Positions 1-7,729 of a stretch of DNA of 64,000 bases are shown piece after piece (the first letter of the stretch is position 1; the number at the start of each line of letters is the position of its first letter). The stretch covers positions 2,604,001 through 2,668,000 of the forward strand of contig NZ_CP017718.1 in NCBI RefSeq assembly GCF_001854405.1. Reading direction: 5' to 3'. Made by a program: the position numbers and the translations under genes. The notes beneath the pieces are model-generated. The model did not search any database. It was not told where the DNA came from and saw only the letters and a list, made by a program, of their open reading frames with translations. Origin of the DNA: Hyphomonas sp. Mor2 (GTDB lineage Bacteria; Pseudomonadota; Alphaproteobacteria; Caulobacterales; Hyphomonadaceae).

Positions 1-313
1 AGCTGGACGAGAAGCGCTTGTGATCGATATCGATTTTCATCACGTCTTCGTAGCGAGTCACGGACCAGTACGGGCCAACAAAGCTGTCCGGCGTCCAATG
101 CAATGGATCTTCGTTGCGCATGCGTTCGAACCGGTCCCAGATTTTGCCCTGACGCCACAGCTCCGCATCGACGATATCGAGTGTCGCCAGATCTACTTCA
201 GACGCCGGGGGAATGTCCGCGCCATACTTGTACCAGGTGTCGTGCAAGGGATCGCGGACCGTGATTTTCGGGCGCTCGAGATTGTGCGGGATCTTGGTGA
301 GTGTGTCTGCCAT
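1..313 (-). CDS. Cytochrome P450, N-terminal fragment (CYP153-like), cut by window edge
   Basis: Only the first 104 codons are present. The gene starts at the ATG at 313, with GGAGG 6 bases upstream, and runs out of the window at base 1. The visible part contains the stretch DPLHWTPDSF-VGPYWSVTRY followed by EDVMKIDIDHKRFSS. This is the usual N-terminal signature of bacterial class I P450s and most resembles CYP153-type alkane/fatty-acid hydroxylases. The haem-binding Cys and the I-helix lie outside, so the family is firm but the subfamily is an inference. Two identical-pattern palindromes lie 39-94 bases upstream of the start and probably control it. A soluble ferredoxin-dependent monooxygenase is expected. 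Confidence 0.85.
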   Translation of the reverse strand, partial: MADTLTKIPHNLERPKITVRDPLHDTWYKYGADIPPASEVDLATLDIVDAELWRQGKIWDRFERMRNEDPLHWTPDSFVGPYWSVTRYEDVMKIDIDHKRFSSS

Positions 314-351
314 CTATGCCTCCGTGTACGCGGTCTGGGATGCCGCAATTA

Positions 352-365
352 TGACGTCAGCGTCA
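352..365. promoter_or_regulatory. Operator-like palindrome, copy 1 (TGACG-N4-CGTCA)
   Basis: The sequence reads TGACGTCAGCGTCA: TGACG, four bases, CGTCA. It sits in the 106-bp gap between the DUF2244 stop (420) and the P450 start (313). The same arm/spacer pattern recurs 42 bases away, about four helical turns, which suggests a dimeric TetR-type repressor binding twice. No regulator gene is visible on this side. Confidence 0.55.
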
Positions 366-393
366 CCTTAACACAGGTAAAATGAAAAAACTA

Positions 394-407
394 TGACGCA
401 TGCGTCA
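394..407. promoter_or_regulatory. Operator-like palindrome, copy 2 (TGACG-N4-CGTCA)
   Basis: TGACGCATGCGTCA is a perfect 14-base palindrome and extends by one base on each side (ATGACG...CGTCAT). It shares both TGACG/CGTCA arms and the 4-base spacer with copy 1. It lies 13 bases beyond the preceding gene's stop, upstream of the P450 promoter region. Confidence 0.6.
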
Positions 408-419
408 TTTTTTGCGATT

Positions 420-908
420 TCAGGTCGAATATCGCTCATTTTGGGCACGCTGGATGGCGTTCTCCAGGGCATCTTTCAACGTCTTTCGTTCCTCCGGGGT
501 CAAAAAACGGCCAATCACCCAGGCCTGTCCGGCATGCGCAAGCTTCAATTCGCTGGGGCGTCGCGCTGGAAACTCCAAGCGCACGCGTGTGAATGCGGTC
601 GGCAGGCTGGCCGTGCGCGTGGGTTTGCCGGGTTGTGCATGTGCGAGATCAATCTGTTCGGCCGTGACGCGAACCCGAGTTTCCTGCTTCAGATTGCGAA
701 AGCTCAATCGGAACGCGAACCAGATGGCGAGCGCGTCGAGCCCGAAAAATCCAATCACCGGAAACGCGCCCATGGAGACGAAAGAGAGCCCGGCAATGAA
801 GCTCATCGCCACCACAACCGCCATGACAATGGTAAAGGCCCGCGGACTGAGCGAACGGTTCGGCGTCAATGTGGCGTCGAAATAGATGGTGTTTTCGGTC
901 GGCTCCAT
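420..908 (-). CDS. DUF2244 family membrane protein
   Basis: This 162-residue protein begins MEPTENTIYFDATLTPNRSL. The ATG at 908 is preferred over an upstream ATG at 965 because homologous DUF2244 proteins start near the YFDA..L.PNRSLS motif. Two hydrophobic stretches at about residues 22-62 (AFTIVMAVVVAMSFIAGLSF and GAFPVIGFFGLDALAIWFAF) form a helical hairpin in the inner membrane. A soluble C-terminal part with GRFLTPEERKTLKDAL follows. DUF2244 proteins are often found near oxidase or haem genes but have no established function. The gene is divergent from nth, with about 100 bp between. No strong Shine-Dalgarno sequence is visible before the chosen start. Confidence 0.85.
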   Translation of the reverse strand: MEPTENTIYFDATLTPNRSLSPRAFTIVMAVVVAMSFIAGLSFVSMGAFPVIGFFGLDALAIWFAFRLSFRNLKQETRVRVTAEQIDLAHAQPGKPTRTASLPTAFTRVRLEFPARRPSELKLAHAGQAWVIGRFLTPEERKTLKDALENAIQRAQNERYST

Positions 909-1009
909 GCCGGGAAGTATAGCGCGAAAACACCGGCCGGCGGCAAGCGTGGCGGGTGGTCGCAAGAATCGGATGTTCAGCGCACCGGAACTACCCTAGA
1001 TAACTGCCC

Positions 1010-1738
1010 ATGACCGCGACCAAGACCAAAACGAACCGCAAACGCGCGCCGCGCACCTTCGGCAAGGAAAAGGCGGCAGAGCTCTATGCCGAACTCGCCA
1101 AGGTGCGTCCGGATCCGAAGACGGAGCTCGACTTCGTCAATCCCTACACGCTGGTCGTCGCCGTGGCGCTGTCGGCCCAGGCCACGGATGTCGGCGTCAA
1201 CAAGGCGACCAAGGAGCTGTTTAAGATTGCAGACACGCCGGAGAAAATGCTGGCCCTCGGCCTCGAAGGCGTCGAGCAACACGTCAAGACGATCGGCCTG
1301 TGGCGCAACAAGGCCAAGAATGTCATCGCACTCAGCCAGATGATCCTGAACGATTTCGGCGGCGAGGTGCCGCGGACTCGCGAGGAACTTGTTCGCTTGC
1401 CTGGCGTCGGGCGCAAGACCGCGAATGTCGTCCTGAACGAGGCGTTCGGGCAGCCGACCATCGCCGTCGACACACATATTTTCCGCGTCTCAAACCGCAC
1501 CGGTCTCGCGCCTGGCAAGGATCCGGACCAGGTCGAGGCAGGCCTGGAACGCACCACACCGGATGAATACAAACTCGGCGCGCATCATTGGCTAATCCTG
1601 CATGGCCGCTACACCTGCGTCGCCCGCAAGCCGAAATGCTGGGACTGTTCAATCCGTCACTTGTGTAAGTTCAAGGACAAGACCCCGGACCCGGCCAAGA
1701 CGTCGTCACTGGGACCGAATAAAAGAAACCATGTCTAA
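1010..1738 (+). CDS. nth: Endonuclease III (DNA glycosylase/AP lyase)
   Basis: Nth removes oxidised pyrimidines and nicks the resulting abasic site in base-excision repair. The helix-hairpin-helix LPGVGRKTANVVL carries the catalytic Lys136, and VDTHIFR carries the catalytic Asp154. The 4Fe-4S loop has Cys203-X6-Cys210-X2-Cys213-X5-Cys219. The 242 residues include a basic N-terminal extension of about 20 residues compared with the E. coli enzyme. The composition becomes AT-richer just after the iron-sulfur loop, where an unrelated ORFan follows. Confidence 0.97.
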   Translation: MTATKTKTNRKRAPRTFGKEKAAELYAELAKVRPDPKTELDFVNPYTLVVAVALSAQATDVGVNKATKELFKIADTPEKMLALGLEGVEQHVKTIGLWRNKAKNVIALSQMILNDFGGEVPRTREELVRLPGVGRKTANVVLNEAFGQPTIAVDTHIFRVSNRTGLAPGKDPDQVEAGLERTTPDEYKLGAHHWLILHGRYTCVARKPKCWDCSIRHLCKFKDKTPDPAKTSSLGPNKRNHV

Positions 1739-1807
1739 AATACAACTCACTCGAATCGCAATAAAGTAGGAGCGTCAGTCTTTTAATACAGAGCGCGAAC
1801 CAATAAA

Positions 1808-2491
1808 ATGGAAAATGATCCCCCGCTTGCGAATTTGAGTGCATTGGAATGGTTGTATCATTTTCAATCGCTAGTAGCTGACGTACTAGCTCTGATCGCA
1901 GCGATTGTAACGATTTGGTTCCTTCATCAGCAGTCGTTGAATACGCTAAAACGAGATCATAATGCTGGCCGCGCAAATCTACCTTTAGCACTTAGTTCAT
2001 TGATCGATTACGCAGACAGATGTTTGTCGGAGTTAACGACATTGCTTCAGGAGCACAGCGAAGAACATGATATTCGCGCCGAATTAGAGATCCCGGTGTT
2101 GCCTGAGAAGAGTTTGAGAGTTTTGACCGAACTTGTTCGAACTTCCGAGAAATCTGACTCTTCCAAAATGCAGTCTTTATTGAAGTTTCTTCAAGTCTAT
2201 GACGCAAAGTTGCGCGGCCTTATGAACGACGTCGATCCAGAGCGTCCGGAAGGACAATTGGCAATCGCCGCGAACGTACGCCCGAGCGTGCTGGACGCCT
2301 CTGTTCTGCAAGGAATGGTGAATCACATGTTCGAGTACGCCCGATGGGAACAGCAACGCATTCCTGCTTTCGACCCGGACTCGTTTTCGCCAGTTATCGG
2401 ATTTAGATGGCACCAGCGGATGGATGAGCAATCTCGCACCCTTGTGCTCGAACGATCGGGTTGGTCGATCGCGTATTGGTTCAATGAATAG
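1808..2491 (+). CDS. Hypothetical protein with one N-terminal membrane helix
   Basis: This 227-residue protein is not recognised. It has a single hydrophobic helix at about residues 22-39 ([18 protein letters not shown]) and then a long, charged, mostly helical cytoplasmic part with heptad-like leucines. Its DNA is visibly AT-richer than nth and hisF on either side, and codons such as TTA, AGT and GAA are common. This suggests an insertion between two housekeeping genes. No transposase or repeats flank it. Reading-frame integrity over 684 bases supports a real gene; function is unknown. Confidence 0.65.
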   Translation: MENDPPLANLSALEWLYHFQSLVADVLALIAAIVTIWFLHQQSLNTLKRDHNAGRANLPLALSSLIDYADRCLSELTTLLQEHSEEHDIRAELEIPVLPEKSLRVLTELVRTSEKSDSSKMQSLLKFLQVYDAKLRGLMNDVDPERPEGQLAIAANVRPSVLDASVLQGMVNHMFEYARWEQQRIPAFDPDSFSPVIGFRWHQRMDEQSRTLVLERSGWSIAYWFNE

Positions 2492-2553
2492 CTTGCGGAT
2501 GGAATCTATCGGTAGGGCTTGCGCTCAAGAGCTATCCAACCTTTAAGCCCCCT

Positions 2554-3312
2554 ATGCTGAAGACCCGGATCATTCCCTGCCTTGATGTCAAAGATGGCCG
2601 CACCGTCAAAGGCGTGAACTTTGTCGATCTGCGCGATGCCGGCGACCCCGTCGCCCTGGCCAAAGCCTATGACGACCAGGGCGCGGATGAGCTCTGCTTC
2701 CTCGACATTACCGCCAGCCATGAAGGCCGCGGCACACTGCTCGATGTGGTCAGCGCTACGGCGGAGCAGTGTTTCATGCCCCTCACCGTCGGCGGCGGGG
2801 TGCGCAGCGCCGACAATATGGTGCAGCTCCTACGCGCCGGAGCCGACAAGGTCGCGATCAACTCCGCCGCGGTCGCAGACCCGGACGTGATCTCACGCTG
2901 CGCCGCCAAAGCCGGCAGCCAATGCGTGGTCGTCGCCATCGATGCGCGCAAGACCAGTGATCATTGGGAGATTTTCACCCATGGCGGCCGCAAGCCGACC
3001 GGGATCAATGCGGTGGATTTCGCCAAGCTCGCCCAATCCAAAGGCGCGGGTGAGATCCTGCTGACCAGTATGGACAAGGACGGCACCAAGTCCGGCTTCG
3101 ACCTGCCGCTGACCAAGGCAGTCACCGATGAGGTGACAATCCCAGTGATTGCCAGCGGCGGGGCGGGCAGCGCCGAAGACCTGGCCCCCGCCGTGCTCAA
3201 AGCCGGGGCGAACGCGGTGCTCGCCGCTTCGATCTTCCATTTTGGCGAAGTCACTTTAGAAGAAGCCCGCGCGGCATTGACCGCCGCTGGTGCCCCGGTT
3301 CGCCCGCTTTAG
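2554..3312 (+). CDS. hisF: Imidazole glycerol phosphate synthase, cyclase subunit
   Basis: HisF is a (beta/alpha)8 barrel that uses ammonia delivered by HisH to convert PRFAR into IGP and AICAR in histidine synthesis. Catalytic Asp11 ([15 protein letters not shown]) and Asp130 (VVVAIDARK) are both present, with phosphate-binding loops TVGGGVRS and [10 protein letters not shown]. Length (252) is normal. hisE follows after 19 bases. The usual hisH and hisA are not upstream; an ORFan and nth are there instead, so the his operon is split. No clear ribosome-binding site precedes the ATG. Confidence 0.98.
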   Translation: MLKTRIIPCLDVKDGRTVKGVNFVDLRDAGDPVALAKAYDDQGADELCFLDITASHEGRGTLLDVVSATAEQCFMPLTVGGGVRSADNMVQLLRAGADKVAINSAAVADPDVISRCAAKAGSQCVVVAIDARKTSDHWEIFTHGGRKPTGINAVDFAKLAQSKGAGEILLTSMDKDGTKSGFDLPLTKAVTDEVTIPVIASGGAGSAEDLAPAVLKAGANAVLAASIFHFGEVTLEEARAALTAAGAPVRPL

Positions 3313-3331
3313 GAGTCCTTAGGAGATTGGC

Positions 3332-3682
3332 ATGACTGACAAACCTCTCGGCAGTGCAGCTGAGTTCGCCGACCTGATCGCCTATCTTGCAAAAACGGTC
3401 GATAACCGCGTCGGCGGGGATCCGAAAGACTCCTACACGGCGAAACTGCTCGTCAAGGGCCCGCTGCATTGCGGCAAGAAGATCGCTGAGGAAGGCGCCG
3501 AGCTGGCACTGGCGCTAGCAGCAGAAGGGCGCGGTGAAACCGCCTCGGAAGCAGCGGATCTCATCTATCACATGCTGGTGGGCCTGCGGTCAAAAGGCGT
3601 CAGCCTGAACCAGGTGGCCGCCGCCCTGCGCAGACGGCAGGGAATTTCGGGGCTGGAAGAGAAGGCTTCCCGCGCAGATTGA
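3332..3682 (+). CDS. hisE: Phosphoribosyl-ATP pyrophosphatase
   Basis: HisE hydrolyses PR-ATP to PR-AMP, the second step of histidine synthesis. The all-alpha MazG-like fold is recognisable by KKIAEEGAELALA and SEAADLIYHMLVGL, whose acidic residues bind magnesium. The 116-residue length fits a free-standing HisE rather than a HisIE fusion. It is preceded by AGGAG and follows hisF closely, so the two are probably cotranscribed. Confidence 0.95.
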   Translation: MTDKPLGSAAEFADLIAYLAKTVDNRVGGDPKDSYTAKLLVKGPLHCGKKIAEEGAELALALAAEGRGETASEAADLIYHMLVGLRSKGVSLNQVAAALRRRQGISGLEEKASRAD

Positions 3683-3718
3683 TTGCGCTGCGCCCAGCAC
3701 TCCCTTATATCTACCCAC

Positions 3719-4096
3719 ATGCTTCGCGCGATCACATCGGTGCTCTGGTTCATTGCCGCCCTCGCCCTTGGGTTTGAGGCGGTGGCGCAACCGTGCGACT
3801 TGCGCGCCGAGATGACGGCTGGACCCGCGCACGAGATGATGGCCGACATGCCCTGTCATGACGGGATGATGATGCCCGAGATGACAGATACGGCGGAGCA
3901 CCACGCTCCCGGCCAAGATATGCCGCGCCATGATAGCCCGGCCTGCTGCTGCGCCGCCTTGCTCGGCAATGGCGTGACCTCAGACCCGGTCAGTCTCAGC
4001 CAGCCTGTGCCCGGCCTGACCCTTTGGGCAATGCCGCTGCCGGACACGGCTAATTCCATCCTGCTTGAGTATGAGCCGCCGCCCCCGCGGGCCTGA
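3719..4096 (+). CDS. Secreted Met/His/Cys-rich small protein (metal-binding candidate)
   Basis: This 125-residue protein starts at MLRAITSVLWFIAALALGF, a signal peptide ending near AVAQ. An in-frame ATG 12 codons upstream exists, but the signal sequence argues for this start. The mature part is packed with potential metal ligands: PCDLRAEM, HEMMADMPCHDGMMMPEM, HHAPGQDMPRHD and ACCCAALLG. No known domain is recognised. It is the first of four closely spaced genes, followed by a beta-barrel-like protein, a periplasmic HMA protein and a MerT-like membrane protein. A role in periplasmic metal handling is an inference from composition and neighbours. Confidence 0.65.
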   Translation: MLRAITSVLWFIAALALGFEAVAQPCDLRAEMTAGPAHEMMADMPCHDGMMMPEMTDTAEHHAPGQDMPRHDSPACCCAALLGNGVTSDPVSLSQPVPGLTLWAMPLPDTANSILLEYEPPPPRA

Positions 4097-4133
4097 TCCT
4101 GAACCCAAGGATCAACTCAAACAGGAAACACTT

Positions 4134-4778
4134 ATGAAAAGCACCCGAAGTGCAGGCATTGCGCTTGCGATTGGCATTGCTGTCGCCCCGGCGGCGGAGG
4201 CGCGACCCGTCTCCTATCCGGGCGGCTGGACGCTGATGCAGATGAATAATGGCGACATGTCGTCGGCTCATATTCACTACTCACCGACCTTCAAGGACTC
4301 GATTGGGCTCTATTCCGAACGCAATTGGGGCGAAGACTGGCACTTTACCGGCATACAGTACAATCGCCTGGTAAAGCGCTGGAACACGCCAACCTCGCAA
4401 GCCAATCTCTATTTCAAGGCCGCTGCAGGTCAGGCCGATCCGTTCGGCGATGGCGCCGATATCGAAGCCGCTGGCTTTATCGGGGTCGGAGCCGACTGGG
4501 AGACACGCCGCTGGTTCGTCTCTTATGAAGGCCGGGCCTATGATCTCGGCTTTGACCAGGACGCCCGCCAGTCCGCCCGGATTGGCGTCGCCCCCTATAT
4601 TGGCGACTATGGCGACCTGCACACCTGGCTGATGCTTCAGGTTGAAAACCAGCCTGAAGCCGAAACCCCAACCACGCTCACCCCTCTGGTGCGCTTTTTC
4701 TATGACGTTCAGTTGCTCGAAATCGGATATACTCCGGAAACTGAAGAGCTGATGCTGAACTGGATTGTCCGCTTTTAA
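4134..4778 (+). CDS. Predicted outer-membrane beta-barrel protein of metal operon
   Basis: The 214-residue product starts at MKSTRSAGIALAIGIAVAPA, with AGGAAA 8 bases upstream, and has a signal peptide cleaved near AEA. The rest alternates aromatic and polar residues (LYSERNWGEDWHFTGIQYNR, AYDLGFDQ, WLMLQVE) and ends in LNWIVRF. A terminal Phe after alternating residues is the usual BAM-recognition signature of outer-membrane barrels. No family is recognised. It sits between a Met/His-rich secreted protein and an HMA domain protein, so it may pass or hold a metal at the outer membrane. Confidence 0.65.
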   Translation: MKSTRSAGIALAIGIAVAPAAEARPVSYPGGWTLMQMNNGDMSSAHIHYSPTFKDSIGLYSERNWGEDWHFTGIQYNRLVKRWNTPTSQANLYFKAAAGQADPFGDGADIEAAGFIGVGADWETRRWFVSYEGRAYDLGFDQDARQSARIGVAPYIGDYGDLHTWLMLQVENQPEAETPTTLTPLVRFFYDVQLLEIGYTPETEELMLNWIVRF

Positions 4779-4793
4779 GAAGGAACAGGACAG

Positions 4794-5123
4794 ATGAAAC
4801 TTATGAAACTCGCCCTTGCGGCCACCTCAATCATGTTTGCGGCGCCGATCGCCACAGCTCAGGACGCGCCCGTTGAAACCGCGATCAGCGCCCAAACCCT
4901 GGTCACCGCCAAGGTCAATGGCATGGTCTGCGACTTCTGCGCCCGCGCCGTGACGAAAGTGTTCGGAAAAGAAAACGCGGTGGAAAACGTGCATGTCGAT
5001 CTCGACAAGGGGGAAATCCATGTGACGCTGAAAGCCGGTGCGGATCTCAGTGATGAGACCGTCGCCGATCTGGTCAAGAAATCAGGTTATGATCTGGTGT
5101 CGATTGAAAGAGAGACCGCATGA
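4794..5123 (+). CDS. Periplasmic heavy-metal-associated (HMA/MerP-like) protein
   Basis: A signal peptide (MKLMKLALAATSIMFAAP, cleaved near ATAQ) is followed by one ferredoxin-like HMA domain. Its metal site GMVCDFCARAV is the CxxC variant of the GMTCxxC motif. The 109-residue size matches MerP-type periplasmic scavengers. The gene overlaps the next one (MerT-like) by ATGA, so a MerP-MerT handover to the inner membrane is the natural reading. No merA or merR is nearby, so mercury specificity cannot be assumed. Confidence 0.85.
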   Translation: MKLMKLALAATSIMFAAPIATAQDAPVETAISAQTLVTAKVNGMVCDFCARAVTKVFGKENAVENVHVDLDKGEIHVTLKAGADLSDETVADLVKKSGYDLVSIERETA

Positions 5124-5524
5124 CCGCCGTTCAGGATGAGGTGAAAGCCCCAAGCGTCCTGCCAGCGACTCTGGCTTTGTTCACCTCGGCCACAACGCTG
5201 ATCTGCTGCGCCCTGCCCGCCATGCTGGTCATGGTCGGCATGGGAGCCGTCTGGTCGGGCGTCATTGGTACGGTGCCAGGCATCACCTGGTTCGGGGCCA
5301 ACAAGAGCCTGGTCTTCAGCGTGACGGGTTTGGTGCTGGCTGCCTCCGGGGCCTGGCAATGGCACGCGCGGACGCTGCCTTGCCCGGCAGATCCGGTCAA
5401 AGCCCGGGCCTGCACGCGCTTGCGCCGGATCAGCTGGACGCTCTGGGGCATCAGCGTTGCCGCCTTCTGTATTGGTGGATTCTTCGCCTTTTTCCCCGAT
5501 GTTGCGGCGACGCTCTTCCTTTAG
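5120..5524 (+). CDS. MerT-like inner-membrane metal transporter
   Basis: The 134-residue protein has three predicted membrane helices. The first carries a vicinal pair (TTLICCALPAMLVMVGMG), as in MerT, which receives the metal from MerP. A loop with two further cysteines (LPCPADPVKARAC) lies between helices 2 and 3. The start overlaps the stop of the HMA gene by 4 bases, so translation is coupled. Sequence identity to classical MerT is not obvious; assignment rests on topology, cysteine placement and the HMA partner. Confidence 0.7.
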   Translation: MTAVQDEVKAPSVLPATLALFTSATTLICCALPAMLVMVGMGAVWSGVIGTVPGITWFGANKSLVFSVTGLVLAASGAWQWHARTLPCPADPVKARACTRLRRISWTLWGISVAAFCIGGFFAFFPDVAATLFL

Positions 5525-5588
5525 GGCATAGCTGGACAAGTTGCTGTCGGGCGTTCACGATTTGCGCAATGCAAGTGGAGGACGCCCG

Positions 5589-6020
5589 ATGGCGCGAGAA
5601 CATGACGTCCCTGTCAAAGGGTATCAACCGAACCTGCAATCCTGGTTCGACTATATGATGGAAGGCCACGGCCGGGATCAATTATGGGAGATGCTGCATC
5701 CGGACGTGGTCTTTCGCAGCCCGGTTGTGCACACGCCCCAGGAAGGCCGGGAGATCACCTTTGCCTACCTGTCGGCAGCTGGAAACACGCTCGGCAATAA
5801 CACGTTCAAATATGTCCGTGTATTCGATTGCGGTAACAAAGCTGTCCTCGAATTTCAGAACGAGATGGATGGCATTCAGGTCAATGGCGTCGACATGATC
5901 GAGTGGGACGCTGACGGCAAGATCATCGACTTCAAAGTCATGGTTCGCCCATTAAAAGCGATCCAGACTGTCCACGCGGCTATGGGCGCGATGTTGGAGA
6001 AAATGAAAGCAGGCGCTTGA
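5589..6020 (+). CDS. SnoaL-like / NTF2-fold protein
   Basis: The ATG at 5589 has GGAGG 9 bases upstream and is preferred over an upstream in-frame ATG at 5541. The 143 residues look like a cone-shaped NTF2/SnoaL fold: WFDYMMEGHGRDQLWEMLHPDVVFRSP at the N-terminus, then strands ending in DMIEWDADGKIIDFKVMVRP. Family members include small isomerases, hydratases and ligand binders, so the substrate cannot be named. The stop overlaps the TTG start of the acetyltransferase that follows. Confidence 0.8.
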   Translation: MAREHDVPVKGYQPNLQSWFDYMMEGHGRDQLWEMLHPDVVFRSPVVHTPQEGREITFAYLSAAGNTLGNNTFKYVRVFDCGNKAVLEFQNEMDGIQVNGVDMIEWDADGKIIDFKVMVRPLKAIQTVHAAMGAMLEKMKAGA

Positions 6021-6553
6021 ACCCACCCACCCTTCTGACCCAGCGGCTCAGCCTCAAACCCTGCGAATTGACCGATTATGACGATGTCGCCGCGATGTGG
6101 GGGGATACCGAGGTCGTGCGCCATATTGGCGGGCAGATCCGCCCACCGCAGGACGCCTGGTTCGCGCAGCTGCGCGGTCGCGGGATGTGGCCTTTGCTCG
6201 GCTATGGCTACTGGATTGTCAGAGAACGGCGCACCGAAACCTTTGTCGGCGAAGTCGGCTTTGCTGATTTCAAGCGTGGCATCGATCCTGATATTTCCGG
6301 ACGCCCGGAAGCAGGCTGGGTTCTGGCGCGTTCTGGCTGGGGAAAAGGCTATGCGAGTGAGGCCGTGCAGGCCGCACATGACTGGCTGGATGAGGTCATT
6401 CCCGGACGGTCTACCTGCATCATTGATCCGGACAATAGCGCCTCCATTCGGGTCGCGGGGAAGGTCGGATACAGTGAAATCGGCCCAACCGACTATCGCG
6501 GCGACCCAGTCCTGGTGTTTGAGCGCTACAGTCCCGGGACACGAAAAGGCTAG
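6017..6553 (+). CDS. GNAT family N-acetyltransferase (RimJ/RimL type)
   Basis: The gene starts with TTG at 6017, overlapping the previous stop as TTGA, which implies coupled translation. LLTQRLSLKPCELTDYDDVA and the acetyl-CoA pyrophosphate loop area SGWGKGYASEAVQAAHDWL are typical of acetyltransferases that modify proteins, amino acids or antibiotics. DPDNSASIRVAGKVGY is the usual C-terminal motif (N-x-x-S-x-x-V-x-x-K-x-G). The acceptor substrate is unknown. Confidence 0.9.
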   Translation: MNPPTLLTQRLSLKPCELTDYDDVAAMWGDTEVVRHIGGQIRPPQDAWFAQLRGRGMWPLLGYGYWIVRERRTETFVGEVGFADFKRGIDPDISGRPEAGWVLARSGWGKGYASEAVQAAHDWLDEVIPGRSTCIIDPDNSASIRVAGKVGYSEIGPTDYRGDPVLVFERYSPGTRKG

Positions 6554-6585
6554 CGATTCCGGCGAAGCAGGGCTATTTAGGCCTC

Positions 6586-7548
6586 ATGGTTACGACATAT
6601 CTCGACTTCGAAAAGCCGCTCGCCGAGCTTGAAACCAAGATCGCCGAGCTGGAAGCCGTCGCCGCCCAGGAAGGCGGTCCACAGATCAATGATGAGCTGA
6701 AAAAGCTCAAGGAGAAGGCTGCCAAGCAGCTCAAGGACACCTATTCCTCGCTCAATCCATGGCGCAAGACGCAGGTCGCGCGGCATCCGGAGCGTCCGCA
6801 TTTCACCGACTATATCGAACATTTGTTCGAGGATTTTCAGGAACTCGCTGGCGACCGCGTGTTCGGCAATGATGAGGCCGTGATTGGCGGTCTGGCGAGC
6901 TTCAATGGCCAGTCGGTCGTGATTATCGGCCACGAAAAGGGCCGCACCACGGAAAGCCGCCTGAAGCACAATTTCGGCATGGCCCACCCGGAAGGTTACC
7001 GCAAAGCAGTTCGTCTGATGGACCTGGCAGACCGGTTCGGTTTGCCGGTTATCTCCTTTGTCGACACCTCCGGCGCCTTCCCGGGCAAGGCTGGAGAAGA
7101 ACGCGGCCAGGCCGAAGCGATTGCCCGCTCGACAGAGCGATGCCTGACCCTCAACGTACCGATGATTTCGCTGATCATTGGCGAAGGCGGATCCGGCGGG
7201 GCGATCGCCATCGCCGCAGCCAATCACGTGCTGATGATGGAGCATTCCATCTATTCGGTGATCTCTCCGGAAGGCTGCGCTTCAATCCTGTACCGTGACG
7301 CGGCCAAGGCCAAGGAAGCGGCCGAGGCGATGAGGATCACCGCGGGGGACCTGAAGAAGCTGAAAGTCGTCGACGGCGTCGTCAAGGAACCGGTCGGCGG
7401 CGCCCATCGCGCGCCAGAAAAAGCCATCCGCGCGGCCGGCAAGGCGATCGACAAGGCTCTGCAGACCCTGGTCACGCTGAGCCCGCAGGAGCTGAAAGCC
7501 CAGCGCCGTGAGCGGTTCTACGCGATTGGCCGGGAAGGGCTGAATTAA
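6586..7548 (+). CDS. accA: Acetyl-CoA carboxylase carboxyltransferase subunit alpha
   Basis: AccA pairs with AccD to transfer carboxyl from biotin to acetyl-CoA, the first step of fatty-acid synthesis. The 320-residue length is standard. The N-terminal coiled coil YLDFEKPLAELETKIAELEA, the crotonase-fold core DTSGAFPGKAGEERGQAEAI and the oxyanion region IGEGGSGGAIAIA are diagnostic. No accD is adjacent, as in most bacteria. A 12-base palindrome (7584-7595) lies downstream but has no U-tract. Confidence 0.98.
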   Translation: MVTTYLDFEKPLAELETKIAELEAVAAQEGGPQINDELKKLKEKAAKQLKDTYSSLNPWRKTQVARHPERPHFTDYIEHLFEDFQELAGDRVFGNDEAVIGGLASFNGQSVVIIGHEKGRTTESRLKHNFGMAHPEGYRKAVRLMDLADRFGLPVISFVDTSGAFPGKAGEERGQAEAIARSTERCLTLNVPMISLIIGEGGSGGAIAIAAANHVLMMEHSIYSVISPEGCASILYRDAAKAKEAAEAMRITAGDLKKLKVVDGVVKEPVGGAHRAPEKAIRAAGKAIDKALQTLVTLSPQELKAQRRERFYAIGREGLN

Positions 7549-7680
7549 GGCGCAACGCCATGAGAGTCATGTCATCCAGAGACACCTGCGCAGGTATCGG
7601 CGGGATGGGTGCGAGAGACAAATAACCAGCCGCCTTGAGCCCGATCCATGCGCGCGCAGCGAGCGGGATCAAACAAAAAA

Positions 7681-7702
7681 GGGCGACCCGTATGGGTCGC
7701 CC
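7681..7702 (-). terminator. Rho-independent terminator of the TonB receptor gene
   Basis: GGGCGACCC at 7681-7689 pairs perfectly with GGGTCGCCC at 7694-7702 around a GTAT loop. Read on the minus strand the stem is followed by six T residues (A-run at 7675-7680). It lies 28 bases beyond the receptor stop and could also stop accA transcripts. Confidence 0.85.
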
Positions 7703-7729
7703 TTTCTGATTGTGTTTCAAGACTGAGCC

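Noticed and set aside
7584-7595. 12-base perfect palindrome ACCTGCGCAGGT after accA
   Set aside because: Too short and without a T-run; may be chance. The clear terminator in this gap is at 7681-7702.
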